Assembly (NCBI GenBank): GCA_027067965.1
Contig: JAMOUV010000002.1
Location: forward strand, 124,001-188,000
Direction: 5' to 3'
DNA: 64,000 bases
Source of the DNA: Flavobacteriales bacterium
Lineage (GTDB): Bacteria; Bacteroidota; Bacteroidia; Flavobacteriales; Flavobacteriaceae
Below, piece by piece: positions 49,886 to 58,616 of the stretch (positions are counted from its first letter, which is position 1; each line of letters starts with the position of its first letter). A model generated the notes under the pieces. That model did not search any database, was not told the origin of the DNA, and worked only from the letters and a program-made list of their open reading frames with translations. The position numbers were made by a program, and so were the translations under genes.

Positions 49886-50952
49886 AAACCTCGGTTTTTA
49901 TACATTTTATCATAATAATTCCGGTACGCGCCGGATGTAACCTGTTTTAACCAATCCTGACGATCCAAATACCATTGAACGGTTTTTCTTATACCTTCGT
50001 CAAAACGGACGGCGGGTTGCCAACCTAATTCGGTTTTAATTTTGTTTATATCAATGGCATAGCGCCAATCATGGCCGGCACGATCCTTTACAAAACGGAT
50101 AAGTTTTTTTGAAATCCCGATAGGGGAGCGGCCGAGAAATTCGTCCGTCACTTCACATAATTTTTCGACCACTTCAATATTTTTCAATTCATTATTTCCG
50201 CCTATATTATAAGTTTCGCCGTTTCGGCCTTGATGCATGATCAAATCAATTGCCCGCACATGATCTTCGACGTATAACCAATCCCTGACGTTTTCGCCTC
50301 GACCATATACCGGAATAGGTTTGTTATGAATTATATTGTTGATAGTCAACGGTATAAGTTTTTCAGGAAATTGGTATGGTCCGTAGTTATTCGAGCAATT
50401 GGAAATAATAACCGGGAGGCCGTAAGTATGGTAATAAGCGCGAACAAAATGGTCGGAAGCGGCCTTGGAAGCAGAGTAGGGGCTATGCGGGTCGTAGCAT
50501 GTTTTTTCGGTGAATTTGCCGGTATCACCCAACGATCCGTACACCTCGTCGGTAGAAATATGGTAAAATAATTTGCCTTCGGTGTTCGGCCAATATTTTC
50601 GGGCTACATTAAGTAAATTTACCGTTCCCGTTACATTGGTGTGCACAAAATCATCGGGGCTGTCGATAGAGCGATCCACATGCGATTCGGCTGCCAAATG
50701 CAAGACCGTATCGAAATCATATTGACCGAAAAGCTTGTCCAACAAGGATTTATCGAGAATATCACCTTTTACAAAACGGTAATTAGGGGCATTTTCCACA
50801 TCCCGCAAGTTGATTAAATTTCCGGCATAGGTCAATTTGTCGAGATTCACAATGAGATAATCGGGGTATTTTTTTACAAAATAATTAACCAAATTGGAAC
50901 CGATAAAGCCGGCTCCGCCCGTAACTAAAATTTTTTTCTCGAATGAATCCAA
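49882..50952 (-). CDS. rfbB: dTDP-glucose 4,6-dehydratase
   Basis: Second step of dTDP-rhamnose synthesis, an extended SDR of 356 residues. GGAGFIGSNLV (NAD), HLAAESHVDRSID, catalytic YSASKAASD (YxxxK) with ISTDEVYG (Thr-Asp-Glu). No in-frame ATG precedes the Rossmann motif; the frame opens with TTG at 50950-50952, so this gene probably uses a TTG start. rfbC and rfbD are not in the window. Confidence 0.94.
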   Translation of the reverse strand: MDSFEKKILVTGGAGFIGSNLVNYFVKKYPDYLIVNLDKLTYAGNLINLRDVENAPNYRFVKGDILDKSLLDKLFGQYDFDTVLHLAAESHVDRSIDSPDDFVHTNVTGTVNLLNVARKYWPNTEGKLFYHISTDEVYGSLGDTGKFTEKTCYDPHSPYSASKAASDHFVRAYYHTYGLPVIISNCSNNYGPYQFPEKLIPLTINNIIHNKPIPVYGRGENVRDWLYVEDHVRAIDLIMHQGRNGETYNIGGNNELKNIEVVEKLCEVTDEFLGRSPIGISKKLIRFVKDRAGHDWRYAIDINKIKTELGWQPAVRFDEGIRKTVQWYLDRQDWLKQVTSGAYRNYYDKMYKNRGL

Positions 50953-51044
50953 GATAAATAAATTTTTGTTTATGCAAGATAAGAATTTACACGGATTTGG
51001 AGTTTATATTCAAATTTCACCGGAAAATTTTAGTATTTATTTTG

Positions 51045-51052
51045 TAAATTTG
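51045..51052 (+). promoter_or_regulatory. -7 box directly before the DUF6922 gene
   Basis: TAAATTTG, only five bases before ATG 51058. Since transcription starts about that far from the box, the message may be leaderless. Confidence 0.5.
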
Positions 51053-51057
51053 TGTAT

Positions 51058-51366
51058 ATGAAGGAGAAAAACAACTTTATCGACCGGTTGCCGGACCGTT
51101 TGTTTTGGGATGTGGACCGTTCAAAACTGGACCCTGAACAACATAGCCGTTGGTTAATAGAGCGCATTTTGATGTGGGGTAGTTTGGATGATTTCAAGCA
51201 TTTATTGGCTTATTACGGCTGGGATGAAATCGTAAAGGTTGCCAAAAAATCCCGTCAAATCGATTGCAAAACAGCTTCCTTTGTTGCCCATATGACCGGA
51301 ACACCTAAAGATGAATTTTTATGTTATTCTACAAAACAGTCGAACCGGAAGCTTTGGTTTTATTAA
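51058..51366 (+). CDS. DUF6922-like protein, probable antitoxin
   Basis: 102 residues (MKEKNNFIDRLPDRLFWD...). The opening RLPDRLFWDVD followed by a helical region resembles DUF6922 proteins that pair in Bacteroidota with AbiEii-type nucleotidyltransferase toxins. Such a toxin gene begins inside its 3' end (51321) but is truncated, so this looks like the surviving antitoxin of a broken module. I reject a GTG start six bases earlier because it lies in the promoter box. Confidence 0.6.
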   Translation: MKEKNNFIDRLPDRLFWDVDRSKLDPEQHSRWLIERILMWGSLDDFKHLLAYYGWDEIVKVAKKSRQIDCKTASFVAHMTGTPKDEFLCYSTKQSNRKLWFY

Positions 51367-51500
51367 GAGCCATTCAACAAAAACCGGTTTTCCGAAATCT
51401 TCGCTTGGTAGGGGGAACGGCTTATGCATATTTTTATAAAGCAAATGAAAAAGAAGAAGATATTGACGTATTTCTCCGCATCCTATTTAACATAATATAA
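51321..51500 (+). pseudogene. Truncated AbiEii-like nucleotidyltransferase
   Basis: The frame MLFYKTVEPEALVLLRAI...LRLVGGTAYAYFY...EEDIDVFLRI matches the N-terminus of AbiEii/AbiGii toxin family nucleotidyltransferases, including the GGTA motif and a DxD-like DID. It stops after 59 residues where intact members run over 200, so the palm and the C-terminal domain are missing. It overlaps the DUF6922 gene by 46 bases. Confidence 0.65.
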
Positions 51501-51580
51501 ATTATGTAACATTTCGGCTTGTTTTTTAATACTTATTGTTTTACTACAAAATCCTTATATTTACATGATGATTAAAACCC

Positions 51581-52675
51581 ATGAATAAATTTTCCTATTC
51601 AAACGAAATTGCCAAAGGAATCCTCAAAGCCGTATTCTCTTTGCTGGCCTTGGCGGTTTTGGTTTGGTTTCTAATAAAAATTGCGCCGGTTATTACTTAT
51701 TTAGTCATTTCATTTATTGTCGTCATTCTCGGCCAACCTATAAAAGATTTTCTCATCGAAAAATTAAAATTTTCGAATTTCATGGCTACATTAACGGTCA
51801 TCCTTTTGTTCCTTATATTGTTGATTGCGCTCTTTACCATGTTTATTCCCTTAATTTTACAACAAAGTCAAAATTTATCCGTATTGAATACCGATACTTT
51901 TCAGGAAAAAATATCCGATGCGCTGGACTATATAAATGAATACCTTAAGTCGCATGGTATCAATTGGTTGGATAATTTTTCCATCATGGATCTTATCAAA
52001 GAAATCAATTTGTCATACATTACCGGCTTCGTTCAAAATACGGTTTCGTTACTGGGCAATCTGTTCATCGGTCTTTTTTCCGTGGTATTTATTTCATTTT
52101 TCTTACTCAAAGACAAAAGTTTGACTTCCCACACGGTTTTTTCCTTTATTCCCGAAGCCGAACGCGGACGTTATAAAAAAGTTGTGGATAATATTAAAAC
52201 ACTGTTAGCCAGATACTTAAGCGGTTTAATGCTGCAGATTTTCATCCTATTTATGATTTATAATATTACTTTGCATTTATTGGGCATTCCCAATGCGACG
52301 ATTATTGCTTTTCTTTCCGCCCTACTCAATTTGATTCCTTATGTTGGGCCGCTTATAGGAGTTATTTTAATGGTTACGCTCAGTATCACCGCCCAGTTGG
52401 ATACCATGAATACAGATTTGATGTTCCGCAATGTAAAATATATTTTAATCATGTACGCCATCGCGCAATTGATTGACAATTATTGGACCCAACCCTTTAT
52501 CTATTCCCGCTCGGTAAAATCTCATCCATTGGAAATTTTTCTCGTAATCCTGATTGCCGCCAATCTTTTCGGCGTTTTAGGTATGATTGTCGCCATACCG
52601 GTTTATACCATTTTAAAAATCCTAGTGAAAGAATTTTATAGTGAATATCGCCGATATTTCGTATTATGGAAATAA
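51581..52675 (+). CDS. AI-2E family transporter
   Basis: 364 residues with eight predicted membrane helices arranged as in the AI-2E (PerM/TqsA) family: two N-terminal helices, a soluble region (about 100-150), and the conserved C-terminal block FLSALLNLIPYVGPLIGVIL and GVLGMIVAIPVYTILK. Members export autoinducer-2, sodium or other small solutes; the substrate here is unknown. Confidence 0.85.
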   Translation: MNKFSYSNEIAKGILKAVFSLLALAVLVWFLIKIAPVITYLVISFIVVILGQPIKDFLIEKLKFSNFMATLTVILLFLILLIALFTMFIPLILQQSQNLSVLNTDTFQEKISDALDYINEYLKSHGINWLDNFSIMDLIKEINLSYITGFVQNTVSLLGNLFIGLFSVVFISFFLLKDKSLTSHTVFSFIPEAERGRYKKVVDNIKTLLARYLSGLMLQIFILFMIYNITLHLLGIPNATIIAFLSALLNLIPYVGPLIGVILMVTLSITAQLDTMNTDLMFRNVKYILIMYAIAQLIDNYWTQPFIYSRSVKSHPLEIFLVILIAANLFGVLGMIVAIPVYTILKILVKEFYSEYRRYFVLWK

Positions 52676-52683
52676 AAAAATAC

Positions 52684-54321
52684 TCACTCCCCTACTTTGA
52701 TATGGTAAAATTTTGAATAACCGCTCACAAAATATTTTTCAGGAGAAATTCCGGGTGTTAATGCTGATGCAGGCATAAATTTCATGATTTGCTTGCTTTG
52801 GGCTTCTATGACGGAATCTTCAACTGGATGAAGCGGAATATGAATAAATTTCTTAGCGTTTTTTGTCGTAAGATAAAGAGTCAAATGGTCTTTATCATTT
52901 AGAATTAACGAATGTTTGTGCGGGTTATTTATTTCCATGCTTATCGTATCGGATTGGAGCAATTTATCTTTATTTAATATCTTTATTTTCAACCGGTTAA
53001 AAACCTGAAAATGATCGGAATAGGCATATAAAATCGTATCCTTCCCTACTCTTTTTACTTGATAAAAATCCGACGGCCAAATGCCTATGAATATGACATC
53101 CTTATTGTGAAAATTGTCATAATCCCATAAATCATATTGATTTTTCCGGTAGTAAATATTATTTAAAGAAAAAGCACTGTCTCCGGTATAAAAAGTATGC
53201 TTGGCCGCACGTTGATAAGAATTAATAAATATAATCTTTCGTTGATTTGCCAAATTTTTAATTGTATCAAAATACATCGCTTTTTCCCGGTGAAATTCGG
53301 TATTTAAATCCAATGGAAGTACAAGCAAAATCCGTAGCAAAAGTATAATTCCAATGCTTATTATTAGCCATTTTAAATAGCCATTTATTCGTCCTTCTTC
53401 GGATGAAAAATAAAAGTATAAATAAATGACAAATGGAATCCCGGCTATTGCAATCCAATGGGCTTGGACCCATGCCTTAAAGGCATAAAATATAAAAAAC
53501 AAAACAATCAATAGAAATAATTTCGCATAAAAACCCGGTACTTTTTCCTTAATTGAATACCGGAAAAGAGATTTTAGAAATAGATATAACAAAACCGGAT
53601 TGATTATCAACAACATACCCGAAAAACTCATTTTTAATTTTTCTATAAGGGATAGCGGGACAAAATCTCTTTCAATCAAATGGAAACGAAGGGAAATGAA
53701 ATCATGCTGCCATTGCCAATAAATATGTGGGACATAGAGCAATAATGCGAACAATAATGCCATATAAAGTCGTGACTTTTTCCATAAGCGTGGAGACAAT
53801 AATAACGAAAATAAAATAAGAAGCCCGCCATGGTATTTGGAATACATCACCAAAGCCATGGACAGTCCCAATAAAAAAGTATTTTTCCAAGATGCTTCTT
53901 GTTTAAAACGATCCAAAATCAATAAATATAACGTTCCGAAAAATAATAAAGGCACATCTGGAGTTGCTATAAAACCGTATATATGAAAAATGGGAATACT
54001 CAGGACAATTAAAATAAGAAGTATAAAATTAACCTCGATTTGCTTCCGTAATAAGATTTTTCTGAATAACAATAAGATGAGTATGGAAAATAAAACCGGA
54101 AAAATTCGAACTGCAAGTTTACCATCAAAAATCAAGTCCCCCACCCCAATGAGCCATCCAATCATGGGCGGATGATCGAAATACCCCCAATCGGGGTTTT
54201 GTGCATACATAAAATAATAGGCCTCGTCATGAGCAATCGGTGTCCATAAGGCCTGCAAGAAATTAACTAGAAAAACCAATAAGAGAAGATATGCGGTATT
54301 GACTTTCTTCAACAAATTCAT
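52684..54321 (-). CDS. ArnT/PMT-type membrane glycosyltransferase (GT39/GT83)
   Basis: 545 residues from ATG 54321 (MNLLKKVNTAY). About ten membrane helices follow the first periplasmic loop, which has the catalytic acidic motif in IAHDEAYYFMYAQ and YFDHPPMIGWL, the hallmark of polyprenyl-phosphate-sugar dependent transferases such as ArnT and RgtA. A soluble C-terminal domain lies from about residue 350. The acceptor is unknown. A TATCTTTG box ends five bases before the ATG, so the longer frame to 54378 is rejected. Confidence 0.82.
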   Translation of the reverse strand: MNLLKKVNTAYLLLLVFLVNFLQALWTPIAHDEAYYFMYAQNPDWGYFDHPPMIGWLIGVGDLIFDGKLAVRIFPVLFSILILLLFRKILLRKQIEVNFILLILIVLSIPIFHIYGFIATPDVPLLFFGTLYLLILDRFKQEASWKNTFLLGLSMALVMYSKYHGGLLILFSLLLSPRLWKKSRLYMALLFALLLYVPHIYWQWQHDFISLRFHLIERDFVPLSLIEKLKMSFSGMLLIINPVLLYLFLKSLFRYSIKEKVPGFYAKLFLLIVLFFIFYAFKAWVQAHWIAIAGIPFVIYLYFYFSSEEGRINGYLKWLIISIGIILLLRILLVLPLDLNTEFHREKAMYFDTIKNLANQRKIIFINSYQRAAKHTFYTGDSAFSLNNIYYRKNQYDLWDYDNFHNKDVIFIGIWPSDFYQVKRVGKDTILYAYSDHFQVFNRLKIKILNKDKLLQSDTISMEINNPHKHSLILNDKDHLTLYLTTKNAKKFIHIPLHPVEDSVIEAQSKQIMKFMPASALTPGISPEKYFVSGYSKFYHIKVGE

Positions 54322-54325
54322 GTTC

Positions 54326-54333
54326 CAAAGATA
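54326..54333 (-). promoter_or_regulatory. -7 box directly before the GT39 gene
   Basis: TATCTTTG on the minus strand, a full consensus match, ending five bases upstream of the ATG. This is compatible with a leaderless transcript. Confidence 0.55.
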
Positions 54334-54518
54334 AAAGGATTTTTCAGTAAAAAAGAAATTAAATGTATAAATCTTCAAACAGATTTTTTTCTTAACATTT
54401 CGATTATTTCATATTAGAATGCTCATTATCAACGGATTGCAGGGAAATATTCAATTATATTGCTTGACAAAACAGATCGTATTTATTATATTTATATATA
54501 ATTAAAAAATAAAAAACT

Positions 54519-55034
54519 ATGAAAAAAATTGTTTTTTACCTCATTCTGTCTTCGTTCGTAATGCTTTCCTGCAAACGGCCCAATCCGCCCGTTACGGATG
54601 ATACGGGACATGTCAAACTGTACATCGACAATCAATTGATTTTCGACAAGGATGTGGAGGACATGCACTATGCGGAGCTATATAAAACGGTAACATTCCG
54701 ATACGCCGAAACGCCTTCAGCCGCTCTTGCCGGCGGTATTTCCAATGTGCCGGATGTACATTCATCCAATGCCATCCTGTCGGGTACACCCAATGACATT
54801 ATCTATGCTTGCGATACCACTTCCTTGTGCTGCGTACAGGTTCATAGCGATACGGGTGAATTTACGGCTCCCGACGGACATCCGATCAGACATTTATTTG
54901 GCAACGGCGGAACCGTAACCCGCCCGGCGAAAAACAAGGTAGTCGCCGAAGGCGGATGCTACGAAATCACCGATCCCGTGAATCCCGCTACCTATACTTT
55001 CCGCTTGGAAATAACCACTGATGCCTTGCCGTAA
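54519..55034 (+). CDS. Lipoprotein of unknown function
   Basis: 171 residues. Signal peptide with lipobox ending at Cys18 (VMLSC), followed by KRPNPP. The mature part has four cysteines in IYACDTTSLCCVQV and EGGCYEI, and beta-rich sequence. I do not recognise a family. Monocistronic with its own terminator; GC-rich codons towards the 3' half compared with the 5' end. Confidence 0.6.
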   Translation: MKKIVFYLILSSFVMLSCKRPNPPVTDDTGHVKLYIDNQLIFDKDVEDMHYAELYKTVTFRYAETPSAALAGGISNVPDVHSSNAILSGTPNDIIYACDTTSLCCVQVHSDTGEFTAPDGHPIRHLFGNGGTVTRPAKNKVVAEGGCYEITDPVNPATYTFRLEITTDALP

Positions 55035-55060
55035 AACATCTGGAAAGATAGAAAAACCAA

Positions 55061-55084
55061 GCCCGGTCATAGCCGGGTTTTTCT
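55061..55084 (+). terminator. Terminator after the lipoprotein gene
   Basis: GCCCGG, loop TCATAG, CCGGGTTTTT. Confidence 0.8.
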
Positions 55085-55205
55085 TTATCTGGAAAAAATA
55101 TAAAGAATGCTCAATTCCCGAAAGGCAGTTTAAAATGCCTTCCCGACGGTTCTATTTCTTTAATAATCTTCATTTCGTTGAAATAAAAAAAAAAAAAACG
55201 AAAAA

Positions 55206-55895
55206 TTATTTTACCATTTTTAATTTTATAATAAAATCTTCCTCTTCCAATGAAATGCTTGAAAACGAAACCGTTAAGCGGGACAAAATGCTTTCTATTT
55301 CTTTTTTGGTAATGGAAGAATGCGCCCTTACGACATATAAAAAATAAGGTCCCCAAAACCACCCGTATTTCCTAATAAAATTCCGTTTAATATCTTTCGG
55401 TAACTCGCCGTTTATATCATAAATAAATGCTTTTCCTCCTTTTTTTAAAACACGGTAAATTTCTTCAAACGCTTTTTCCGCGCGGTGCCAATGATGCAAG
55501 CTGGCCGTACTTATCACGGCATCAAAAGTTTCGTTTGGGAAAGGCAAATCGTATGCGCTGGCCACCTTAAAATCCACGCGCTCTTCCACTCCCGCTTTAC
55601 GGGCGTTTTTCCGGGCAATTTTTATCATGGCAGGCGATAAGTCTATACCCGTAAGTTTAAGCGCTTCATTCCGTTGGGCAAGCATAACGGGTAAATAACC
55701 CGGTCCCGTTCCAACGTCCAAAATATTTCCCGAAGAGATTTCATTTAAAATCTCATCGGCAACTTTTCCGTAAAAATCGCGCATAATCGCACTATGCGCA
55801 GCAACTTTATTGTAAAAATACGCACCCGGCGCCGGAATTTTTTCGATTTGAAACAAATGAAGGAGTTTTTTTAACATTTCCGGTGGTTTAGGCAA
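55206..55895 (-). CDS. Class I SAM-dependent methyltransferase
   Basis: 229 residues with the SAM motif ILDVGTGPGYLPVML (about 56-70), acidic GIDLSPAMIKIA, motif FDAVISTASLHHWHR and LKKGGKAFIYDI. This is the UbiE/Methyltransf_11 type. Substrate unknown. A run of about a dozen A at 55187-55199 lies just past its stop. Confidence 0.85.
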   Translation of the reverse strand: MPKPPEMLKKLLHLFQIEKIPAPGAYFYNKVAAHSAIMRDFYGKVADEILNEISSGNILDVGTGPGYLPVMLAQRNEALKLTGIDLSPAMIKIARKNARKAGVEERVDFKVASAYDLPFPNETFDAVISTASLHHWHRAEKAFEEIYRVLKKGGKAFIYDINGELPKDIKRNFIRKYGWFWGPYFLYVVRAHSSITKKEIESILSRLTVSFSSISLEEEDFIIKLKMVK

Positions 55896-56028
55896 CTTAA
55901 AAGTCGTAATACTTCAAAGTTAAATTTTTTTAGGGAAATGGGGAAAATTCTGTTAAGCCGGAAATCAAATGCACAATTTCATCCCGATAATAAATATCGG
56001 GACAAGCTCAACGATTTATCAATAATCA

Positions 56029-57834
56029 TCACCCCTTCTTCGTCCCCCGTCCGAAATACGCATCAATACTTTCCGCCGCATAAAATCCGTCGGCGATGGC
56101 CGAGATGGCATCCACTTTGCCGTATTTGACGGCGTCGCCGCCGGCCCAAAGTTTGGGATAGCCCGTAAAGCGGTTGTCGTCCACTTTGATTTTGCCGCGG
56201 ACAAATTCCAGCGCTTCTTCCACCTCCTTAGGCAGCAGGCTGAAATCCGCTTTTTGGCCGATGGCCGCAATCACGGCGTCGCATTCGATGATGGTTTCGC
56301 TGCCTTCGATAGGCACCGGTCGCGGACGACCGCCACCTTCCGGTTTCACAAGTTGCGCCCGTACGTATTCGATGGCTTTCAGGCGGCCGTTTTCGTCCTT
56401 GATGATACGCGTGGGAATGGCTTTCTCGATGATTTCCACGCCTTCTTCCAATGCGCCTTCGATTTCCTCGTCGTCGGCCGGCATGTCCACGATGCGGCGG
56501 CGGTAGAGTTGCACCACTTCGGCACCCAAACGGCGGCTTACGCGCGAGCTGTCCATGGACACGTCGCCACCGCCCACCACGACCACCTTCTTGCCGATGT
56601 CCACCGGCTCGCCGGCGTTCACCTTGCCCAGGAAGTCGATGGCGGTCCACACACCCGGCGCATCATCGCCTTCGATGCCCAGGTTCCAGCCCTTTTGCAA
56701 GCCCACGCCCATAAACACGGCGTCGTGTTGGTTGTAGATTTCGTCAAATGTGATGTCCTTGCCCACGGCGGTGTTGAAATGGATTTTTACGCCCACGGAT
56801 TTCATATAATCCACCTGTTTTTGGATGCTGTCGTACGGCAGGCGGTATTTGGGAATGCCGTACATGATCATACCACCCGGATCTTTTTTGGCTTCGTAAA
56901 TGGTAACGTCGTAGCCCTTCAAGGTCAGGTAGTAGCCGGCGGTCAATCCGGCGGGACCGGCACCGATGATGCCCACCTTGATGCCGTTGGGTTCGCGGAT
57001 TTCGGGATCCACGATTTTGCGGATCATATCGGCGTTTTCGGCCCGTTCGGTGGCGTAGCGTTTCAGCCAGCGGATGGCCACGGCATCGCCGCGCACTTGC
57101 AACGAACAGATGCTTTCGCAACGGCGCGTACACACCTTACCGCACATTTCCGGCAGGTCGTTGTTGTCGTAAATAATCTTGATGGCCGCTTCGTCGTCGC
57201 CGCGCGAAATGGCGTTGATATATTCGGGAATGTGCATATGCACCGGACAGTTTTCCGTACACAAACCGCAGGTAATACAACGGCTCGCCTCGATGCGTGC
57301 TTCCTGCTCCGTGTAGCCCAAAAAGACCTCGGCAAACGACTTGACGCGCGTTTCGGGATCCAGTTCGCGCATAGGCACGCGTTCGAAAAGGTTCAGGCTG
57401 ATATCCTTGTCGGCCGTAAAGCTGATTTGTTCCTTGGCTTCGGGATTGTCCTTGCCCGGCGTCATCAGGAAGTCGTACGGATCCGGCGACACTTTGATAA
57501 AGTCTTTGGTCATGTTCAACGAACCGGTGGGACATACGTCCACACACAAGGCACAATAGCAACAACGCCCGTAATCCACGCGCGGACGCAGGCCGCTATC
57601 GCCCGGCTGCCCTTCCACGCCTTCCACTTCCACCATGTCGATGGCTTCGTTCATACAAATGGTGGAACAGTTGCCGCAACCGATACACAATTCCAAATCA
57701 TTATAATGAAATCCCCGGTACCGGTCCGACACTTCCTTGGTCTTATCCGGATACGGAATGGTATGCGGCTCCTTGGCGATTTGCTTTAACGCGCCGAGCG
57801 GGACTAATATGCCTTTAAGATCTATAATGCTCAT
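56029..57834 (-). CDS. Fusion of NuoI-like ferredoxin with GltD-like NAD(P)H flavoprotein
   Basis: 601 residues. N-terminal part (about 1-120) resembles NuoI, with two 4Fe-4S motifs (Cys50/53/56/60 and Cys91/94/97/101). The rest is like the glutamate synthase small subunit: cluster cysteines 186/189/192/196 and 231/235/239/243, FAD motif GAGPAGLTAGYY (291-302), GMIMYGIPKYRLP, and an NAD(P) motif VVVGGGDVSMDSSR (about 403). Four clusters plus FAD would let it feed electrons from NAD(P)H straight into the NuoBCD-like arm, replacing NuoEFG. It is the last gene seen in the nuo-like operon and strikingly GC-rich. Confidence 0.88.
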   Translation of the reverse strand: MSIIDLKGILVPLGALKQIAKEPHTIPYPDKTKEVSDRYRGFHYNDLELCIGCGNCSTICMNEAIDMVEVEGVEGQPGDSGLRPRVDYGRCCYCALCVDVCPTGSLNMTKDFIKVSPDPYDFLMTPGKDNPEAKEQISFTADKDISLNLFERVPMRELDPETRVKSFAEVFLGYTEQEARIEASRCITCGLCTENCPVHMHIPEYINAISRGDDEAAIKIIYDNNDLPEMCGKVCTRRCESICSLQVRGDAVAIRWLKRYATERAENADMIRKIVDPEIREPNGIKVGIIGAGPAGLTAGYYLTLKGYDVTIYEAKKDPGGMIMYGIPKYRLPYDSIQKQVDYMKSVGVKIHFNTAVGKDITFDEIYNQHDAVFMGVGLQKGWNLGIEGDDAPGVWTAIDFLGKVNAGEPVDIGKKVVVVGGGDVSMDSSRVSRRLGAEVVQLYRRRIVDMPADDEEIEGALEEGVEIIEKAIPTRIIKDENGRLKAIEYVRAQLVKPEGGGRPRPVPIEGSETIIECDAVIAAIGQKADFSLLPKEVEEALEFVRGKIKVDDNRFTGYPKLWAGGDAVKYGKVDAISAIADGFYAAESIDAYFGRGTKKG

Positions 57835-57871
57835 AATTACTATTTTTCAATTAAAGATGAATTTTTGTTTT

Positions 57872-58000
57872 CGGTAAACGGTAAACGGTAAATGGGAAAC
57901 GTTTTTTTTCGGTAAACGGTAAATGGGAAATGGGAAACGGTTTTTTCGGTAAACGGTAAATGGGAAATGGGAAACGTGTTTTTTTGGTAAACAGGAAAGT
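57872..58000. repeat. Left GGTAAACGG/GGGAAACG array (cassette A)
   Basis: Degenerate 7-mers (GGTAAAC, GGTAAAT, GGGAAAT, GGGAAAC) in three blocks separated by T-runs, between the fusion gene and the four-helix-bundle gene. Complementary in sense to the CGTTTCCC array at 58434-58616. Confidence 0.8.
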
Positions 58001-58026
58001 AATATATTAATGTATCAGTATGCATT

Positions 58027-58401
58027 TCATTTAGTTTTTTTGGTATTTTCTTTTTCATTTATATGACGGATAAAGCCCGATATTAATTGAGAGATTTGCA
58101 TGGTCAATTGATACAAGCGTTTAAAATCTTCATCGCTTATTTTGTTTAAATCCTTAGCCAAGTAAAGCATAGATCTTACTTCCGCAGTGGAACCTTTGGC
58201 CATGTAAAGAAAGTAGGTGAATTCTTTTTCGGTTTTCCGTTCAAATCCCTCGGCAATATTATTCATGATGGAAACGGAAGCACGTTGAATTTGATTTTTA
58301 AATTCAAAATCTTTTTGACCTTCGAATGTTTTATAAATATCCAAAGTCAATTGTCTTGCCTTTTGCCAGGAGATAATATCTTCAAACCGAAGTATGCCCA
58401 T
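58027..58401 (-). CDS. Four-helix-bundle protein (cassette A)
   Basis: 124 residues of the 23S-IVS/S23-like four-helix-bundle family: FEDIISWQKARQL at the start, FKNQIQRASVSIMNNIAEGFER (signature SIMNNIAEG) and a heptad-like C-terminal half. It differs from the two copies nearer nuoC, so it entered separately or diverged long ago. Same strand as the operon, in the spacer between the NuoD-like gene and the fusion gene. Confidence 0.88.
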   Translation of the reverse strand: MGILRFEDIISWQKARQLTLDIYKTFEGQKDFEFKNQIQRASVSIMNNIAEGFERKTEKEFTYFLYMAKGSTAEVRSMLYLAKDLNKISDEDFKRLYQLTMQISQLISGFIRHINEKENTKKTK

Positions 58402-58433
58402 TTTTAATATTTATAATTTTCCTAATTCAATTT

Positions 58434-58616
58434 TTCATTTACCATTTCACGTTCCACATTCTCCATTTTCCATTCCACGTTTCCCGTCTTCCGTTCTCCT
58501 TTTCACATTCCACATTCTCCGTTCTCCGTTCCACATTCCATGGTTACCGTTCTCCGTTCTCCATTTTCCGTTTCACATTCCACGTTTCCCGTTTCCCGTT
58601 TCCCGTCACCTTTCCA
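58434..58616. repeat. Right CGTTTCCC/CATTTTCC array (cassette A)
   Basis: About 25 degenerate 7-9 base units of pyrimidine-rich sequence (CATTTACC, CGTTCCACATT, CGTTTCCCGTTTCCCG), ending exactly at the NuoD-like stop codon. It is the inverted counterpart of the left array. Confidence 0.8.

Noticed and set aside
56254-57789. A 511-codon open frame on the plus strand opposite the ferredoxin-GltD fusion
   Set aside because: It arises from the GC-rich third positions of the real gene on the other strand; its translation is His/Val/Ala-rich with no family features.
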